The translations under genes and the position numbers were made by a program. From Holosporales bacterium (GTDB lineage Bacteria > Pseudomonadota > Alphaproteobacteria > RUG11792): DNA of 6,628 nt. Under the pieces are notes generated by a model that saw only the letters and a list, made by a program, of their open reading frames with translations, did no database searches and was not told where the DNA came from. Where the stretch lies: the NCBI GenBank assembly GCA_031262205.1, contig JAISID010000013.1:1-6628 (forward strand), written 5' to 3'. Numbering within the stretch: position 1 is the stretch's first letter; every line of letters begins with the position of its first letter. Of this stretch, positions 6,467 to 6,628 are shown one piece after another.

Positions 6467-6524
6467 GTGAGAGCCGAGCAAAGCGAAGCGTCCCTTGACA
6501 AGCTGCGCTTCTAATAAATCGGTA
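6438..6524. repeat. Long imperfect palindromic element
   Basis: The left arm (6438-6465, ACCGGTTTATAAAGCGA then CTTGTCAAGGG) pairs with the right arm (6493-6524, CCCTTGACAAG then CTGCGCTTCTAATAAATCGGT). The inner 11 bp are perfect; the outer part pairs with a few bulges. The 27-base centre is GAGCAAAGCGAAGCG-rich and can form an alternative 6-bp stem, GAAGCG (6486-6491) with CGCTTC (6507-6512). It resembles extragenic palindromic repeat elements in design, but I do not recognise a named family. Confidence 0.8.
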
Positions 6525-6538
6525 TAATCGCAGGAGCA

Positions 6539-6570
6539 AAAAGAGAAATGTTATAAAAGAGAAATATTAT
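6539..6570. repeat. Direct 16-bp tandem duplication
   Basis: AAAAGAGAAATGTTAT (6539-6554) is followed immediately by AAAAGAGAAATATTAT (6555-6570), differing at one base. Confidence 0.85.
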
Positions 6571-6590
6571 ATTTAAGGGGGCGGCGGCTT

Positions 6591-6628
6591 GTTCGGCGGT
6601 TTCGCCGAACCCGAGCTTCACAAGCTCG
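6591..6628. repeat. Two adjacent G+C-rich hairpins at the window end
   Basis: GTTCGGCG-GTTT-CGCCGAAC (6591-6610) is a perfect 8-bp stem with a 4-base loop. One base later CGAGCTT-CAC-AAGCTCG (6612-6628) is a perfect 7-bp stem with a 3-base loop. No T run follows inside the window, so a terminator role cannot be judged. They may belong to the same repeat block as 6405-6524. Confidence 0.75.

Noticed and set aside
6496..6529. TTGACA and TATAAT on the plus strand in the right palindrome
   Set aside because: Both boxes are perfect, but the spacer is 22 bases, too long for a normal promoter, and TTGACA is part of the palindrome arm; no plus-strand gene follows within the window.

Overview
The window is AT-rich bacterial DNA in which every recognisable gene lies on the minus strand. 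Reading in the direction of transcription (right to left), it holds: an exported HEAT-repeat protein; mnmA (tRNA 2-thiouridylase); an 84-residue protein of unknown function; a translationally coupled but decayed retropepsin-like aspartic protease gene with a SEC-C tail; ispG (last-but-one step of the MEP isoprenoid pathway); and a compact ABC-F type ATPase. No tRNA, rRNA, CRISPR array or transposase is visible.

Organism: low G+C, a housekeeping gene mix, a multiply broken gene and a secreted HEAT-repeat protein suggest a host-associated bacterium undergoing gene decay. The IspG, MnmA and retropepsin gene set brings to mind an Elusimicrobiota/Endomicrobium-like termite-gut symbiont. That is recall and inference, not something the sequence proves. 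The standard genetic code fits all intact genes (Trp is TGG).

Layout: 1-71 is one copy of a dispersed repeat, cut by the window edge. 72-448 has no convincing gene. 449-1798 encodes the ABC-F protein, with its own promoter squeezed between it and ispG (1928-2974). 3123-3931 is a two-gene unit whose ATG and TGA overlap in ATGA. Its upstream 84-residue gene is intact. Its downstream protease gene carries two stop codons and two frameshifts but still shows DTGATG, LIGLDI and a perfect SEC-C motif. A good promoter with a palindrome in its spacer precedes this unit. 4049-5104 is mnmA, starting with TTG and with a clear promoter. 5288-5318 is a perfect 13-bp hairpin after the HEAT gene (5351-6160). 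6161-6404 is AT-rich intergenic DNA. 6405-6628 is a dense block of repeats and hairpins, including the inverted partner of the left-end repeat.

How the genes relate: the gaps and separate promoters suggest mostly single-gene transcription units rather than one operon; only the 84-residue/protease pair is tightly coupled. ispG and mnmA are unrelated core-metabolism genes. The most noteworthy items are the coupled pair with its decayed protease, the flanking inverted repeats with their palindrome, the recently duplicated HEAT units and the unusually short first ATPase domain of the ABC-F protein.
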